Shown here: piece by piece, positions 34,094 to 36,162 of the stretch | Layout: every line of letters begins with the position of its first letter | Position numbering within the stretch: position 1 is the stretch's first letter | Source: Budvicia diplopodorum | GTDB lineage: Bacteria > Pseudomonadota > Gammaproteobacteria > Enterobacterales > Enterobacteriaceae | DNA: 36,162 nucleotides | Assembly (NCBI RefSeq): GCF_009800925.1 | Contig: NZ_WOYF01000022.1 | Location: forward strand, 1-36,162 | Direction of reading: 5' to 3' | Notes under the pieces: model-generated | Seen by the model: only the letters and a program-made list of their open reading frames with translations | The model's database searches: none | Told to the model about the DNA's origin: nothing | Program-made: the position numbers and the translations under genes

Positions 34094-35728
34094 ATGCAAG
34101 ATTCAAATTCTACAGCTTTTGTCTACTCAGCGTGGGTCAGCGGTGGCGACGAATGGTATAGCGAATGCCAATTGACTATTTATAATACCGATGTGAATGA
34201 TCTTATTGACCCTGAAATATCGTTTACTGTCGATGCGAGCCAATCTATTTCTGATGACGTAAATTTTAGTTTCACCAGAACTGGTACTACCATCACCGGA
34301 CATTTAACGGAAACCTCCACGGTACCTGCCGGTGGCAGCGTTATTTGCAAAATTGGTGTCGCCAATAACTCCGGTATTTCTATTGGCAATCTGCCCTCTG
34401 ATTTCTTTATTAACGGTGTTAGCGCCGATGTACCGGAAGATCACGTAGCCCCAACAACGCCACAAAATCTGCAGGCCACGGAAATTGGTGCACAAACCCT
34501 AAGCGTAAGCTGGGAGCCATCGACCGATAACGTTATGGTTGCTGGTTATCTAGTAGAGTATAGCGCGACCGGCATTGAGCCGATCACGGTACAAGTATCA
34601 ACCAATAGCATCAATATTAGCAACCTGACTCCAGAAACGGTCTGGACTATCTCCGTTGTGGCTTTCGACCTGAGTAATAATGAATCAGCAACGTCCATAC
34701 CGTTACAAGTCGAGACATCCTCGGCATTGCCGGACCCGGGCCCCTGTAGCTTTTCAGGAGCACCGTTTATAGACTATGCGGCATGGCCAACCCCGCAATG
34801 CAGTAAGTTTGGTTCAGAAAGCGGCATTAAAAATTATATACTGGGATTCCTGACCTCAGCACAAACAGCGGATGGCCCACGCCCTTGCTGGGGAGGGCAA
34901 ACCTCAATGACCGATTCAAACGACAATGTGACTTATCCTGGTGATGCCACAATCAGTGACTACGGTAAAAGTGATATTGCCGCGTTCCGTGCTATCGGGG
35001 GTGACGTTGCTATCTCATTTGGCGGTGCGGCGGGTACCGTTATTGAAGAAGATATCACAGACATCCCGACATTGGTCGGCCTCTATCAAGCAGTCATTGA
35101 AAACTACCAGTTAACAATGATTGATTTTGATTTTGAAGGAGCTACGTTACAGCTACTGGAAGTGCTACAACGACACGTCTCCGTGATTGGCCAGATTCAA
35201 GCACAGAACCCCACGCTGAAAATCTCCTATACGCTACCGGTAGATGGGCAAACGGATTTCGCATCTCAGGGGCTGACCAACTTCGGTACCACATTCCTTA
35301 GTATGCTGGGTAGCGCAGGCTTGTCACCGTCAATGATCAACGGGATGACGATGGACTTTGGCGCGACTAATCCACCGCCTGATGTTTATACCGGCTGTGT
35401 TTATGCGCTGAATGCCTTACATAACCAGATCGCGGCGGTTTATCCACACTGGGATAGTGCACAGATTTGGCGCAGAATGGGAGCTACCCCGATGTTTGGT
35501 TACAACGACAATGGAACTGACTTCACACCCGCTAACCAACAACAGCTACTAGAGTTCGCACAAAGCAATAATCTGGGCTGCCTATCCGGTTGGGACGCAA
35601 CGCGAGACTATAACCAAGGCTTGGATAAATGCAATACCGGTGAACAGACCAGCCTATATGAATGTACTTACGAAGGTGACGAGCCTTACATCTACACCAG
35701 TATTATTGCGAATTATCAGCATAGCTAA
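34094..35728 (+). CDS. GH18 chitinase, modular, without signal peptide
   Basis: The 544-residue protein has three parts: an N-terminal beta-rich module (about 1-112; two Cys; possibly carbohydrate-binding), a fibronectin type III domain (about 119-206, APTTPQNLQATEIGAQTLSVSWEPSTDNV), and a GH18 barrel (about 222-540) with the SxGG-type strand AISFGGAAG (306-314) and the catalytic strand MIDFDFEG, in which E348 is the proton donor. The usual first Asp of D-x-x-D-x-D-x-E is Thr (T341). The N-terminus MQDSNSTAFVYSAW has no signal peptide, and no in-frame upstream extension supplies one; some enterobacterial chitinases (S. marcescens ChiC) are also leaderless and leave by a holin/endolysin route. 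GAGGAC precedes ATG. A terminator follows. Confidence 0.88.
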   Translation: MQDSNSTAFVYSAWVSGGDEWYSECQLTIYNTDVNDLIDPEISFTVDASQSISDDVNFSFTRTGTTITGHLTETSTVPAGGSVICKIGVANNSGISIGNLPSDFFINGVSADVPEDHVAPTTPQNLQATEIGAQTLSVSWEPSTDNVMVAGYLVEYSATGIEPITVQVSTNSINISNLTPETVWTISVVAFDLSNNESATSIPLQVETSSALPDPGPCSFSGAPFIDYAAWPTPQCSKFGSESGIKNYILGFLTSAQTADGPRPCWGGQTSMTDSNDNVTYPGDATISDYGKSDIAAFRAIGGDVAISFGGAAGTVIEEDITDIPTLVGLYQAVIENYQLTMIDFDFEGATLQLLEVLQRHVSVIGQIQAQNPTLKISYTLPVDGQTDFASQGLTNFGTTFLSMLGSAGLSPSMINGMTMDFGATNPPPDVYTGCVYALNALHNQIAAVYPHWDSAQIWRRMGATPMFGYNDNGTDFTPANQQQLLEFAQSNNLGCLSGWDATRDYNQGLDKCNTGEQTSLYECTYEGDEPYIYTSIIANYQHS

Positions 35729-36065
35729 ACAATACTAACTCGTGCGGGCCCACCGGCTCGCACTTCTGCTTACATTTCCAGTTTATCACTCGGCCACCAC
35801 CAATATCATCAGCGATCGCGATATAAAAACGGAGAATCCCATTCTCGTTTCGTTAATTAAAGTAAATAAAAACAATTAACCTTATAAATTACATGGTAAA
35901 TAATAGAGAATTCTCATGCCGATCCGGAAAAAGAGTGATGTAAACGCCATATTAAGCTTTTCAGCTCGACTATAATATATCGGTATCATTCGATACGCTT
36001 GCTGATACAAACAATAAAAAAAAACCTTAACCATCCACTTTAACTGGAACATTTGGAGGAATGCA
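35729..36065. other. Intergenic region between chitinase and frdA
   Basis: No gene seen in these 337 nt. It holds the chitinase terminator (35742-35763), two related palindromes, GAGAAT-CCC-ATTCTC (35832-35846) and GAGAATTCTC (35906-35915), and a consensus -10 TATAAT (35971-35976) probably used for frdA. I could not find a good FNR box, although frd is FNR-activated in E. coli; GTGATGTAAACGCC (35935-35948) is in the right place but matches poorly. Confidence 0.5.
35742..35763 (+). terminator. Terminator after the chitinase gene
   Basis: GTGCGGGCC (35742-35750) pairs with GGCTCGCAC (35755-35763) around CACC, with one internal mismatch, followed by TTCTGCTT. It lies 13 nt after the stop codon. 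Confidence 0.65.
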
Positions 36066-36162
36066 GTGCAAACCTTTAACGCTGATATTGCTATCATCGG
36101 TGCCGGTGGCGGCGGCCTTCGCGCCGCTATCGCCGCCGCCGAAGCTAATCCCGAACTCACCA
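36066..36162 (+). CDS. frdA: Fumarate reductase flavoprotein subunit, 5' end only (partial)
   Basis: The first 32 codons encode (V/M)QTFNADIAIIGAGGGGLRA and continue AIAAAEANPELT, essentially the start of E. coli FrdA, with the FAD-binding GAGGGG dinucleotide motif at about residues 11-16. The start codon is GTG at 36066 after GGAGG (36054-36058); E. coli frdA also uses GTG. FrdA is the catalytic subunit of anaerobic fumarate reductase. The gene continues past the window. Confidence 0.95.
   Translation, partial: MQTFNADIAIIGAGGGGLRAAIAAAEANPELT

Overview
The window looks like chromosomal DNA of a facultatively anaerobic member of the Enterobacterales. The order thrU-tyrU-glyT-thrT-tufB, the HybO/HybA/HybB/HybC and AtoS/AtoC proteins and the GTG-started frdA all closely resemble E. 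coli counterparts recalled from memory. The combination of genes does not match E. coli, and a genus outside Enterobacteriaceae sensu stricto (for example Budviciaceae) is a guess that needs a search.

Layout. 1-760: 5' end of tuf preceded by four tRNA genes and a stringent-type promoter (minus strand). 916-5794: five-gene nickel-type (Nik/Ynt) ABC importer. 5960-9186: AtoS-AtoC two-component system. 9343-10527 (minus): probable secreted AB-type ADP-ribosylating toxin, a pertussis-toxin S1-like A chain followed by a small secreted candidate B chain, in AT-rich DNA. 11068-12064: frameshifted purine nucleoside permease (NUP family) behind a PurR-like box. 12386-16439: sigma-54 promoter with AtoC-type upstream sites, then atoDAEB. 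16536-17183: unknown membrane-anchored protein. 17434-21318 (minus): mtlA-mtlD-mtlR with four CRP sites upstream. 21850-22307 (plus): structured leader and two overlapping small ORFs of unknown role. 22385-32268 (minus): one continuous operon hybO-A-B-C-D-E, hypA/hybF, hypB, hybG, hypD, hypE for a hydrogenase-2-type uptake [NiFe] hydrogenase, behind a perfect FNR box. 33166-35728: membrane-tethered ToxR/CadC-like regulator and a leaderless GH18 chitinase. 36066-end: start of frdA.

How it fits together. Nickel import, [NiFe] hydrogenase assembly and fumarate reductase form a coherent anaerobic H2-to-fumarate respiratory theme. The nickel importer and hyb both have FNR-box candidates about 41 bases before a predicted start site. 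The hyb and hyp genes, split between two loci in E. coli, are merged here, and HypB carries a very large histidine-rich nickel-storage region. The ato genes form a regulon (sensor, sigma-54 activator, target operon) interrupted by the toxin and nucleoside-permease segment, which looks inserted between atoC and atoD.

The most interesting items are the AB toxin pair with a frame-shifting duplication at the A-chain tail, the structured leader with two small ORFs next to mtlA, and the leaderless chitinase beside a ToxR-like regulator. All family assignments come from reading the translated sequence; no database search was run.
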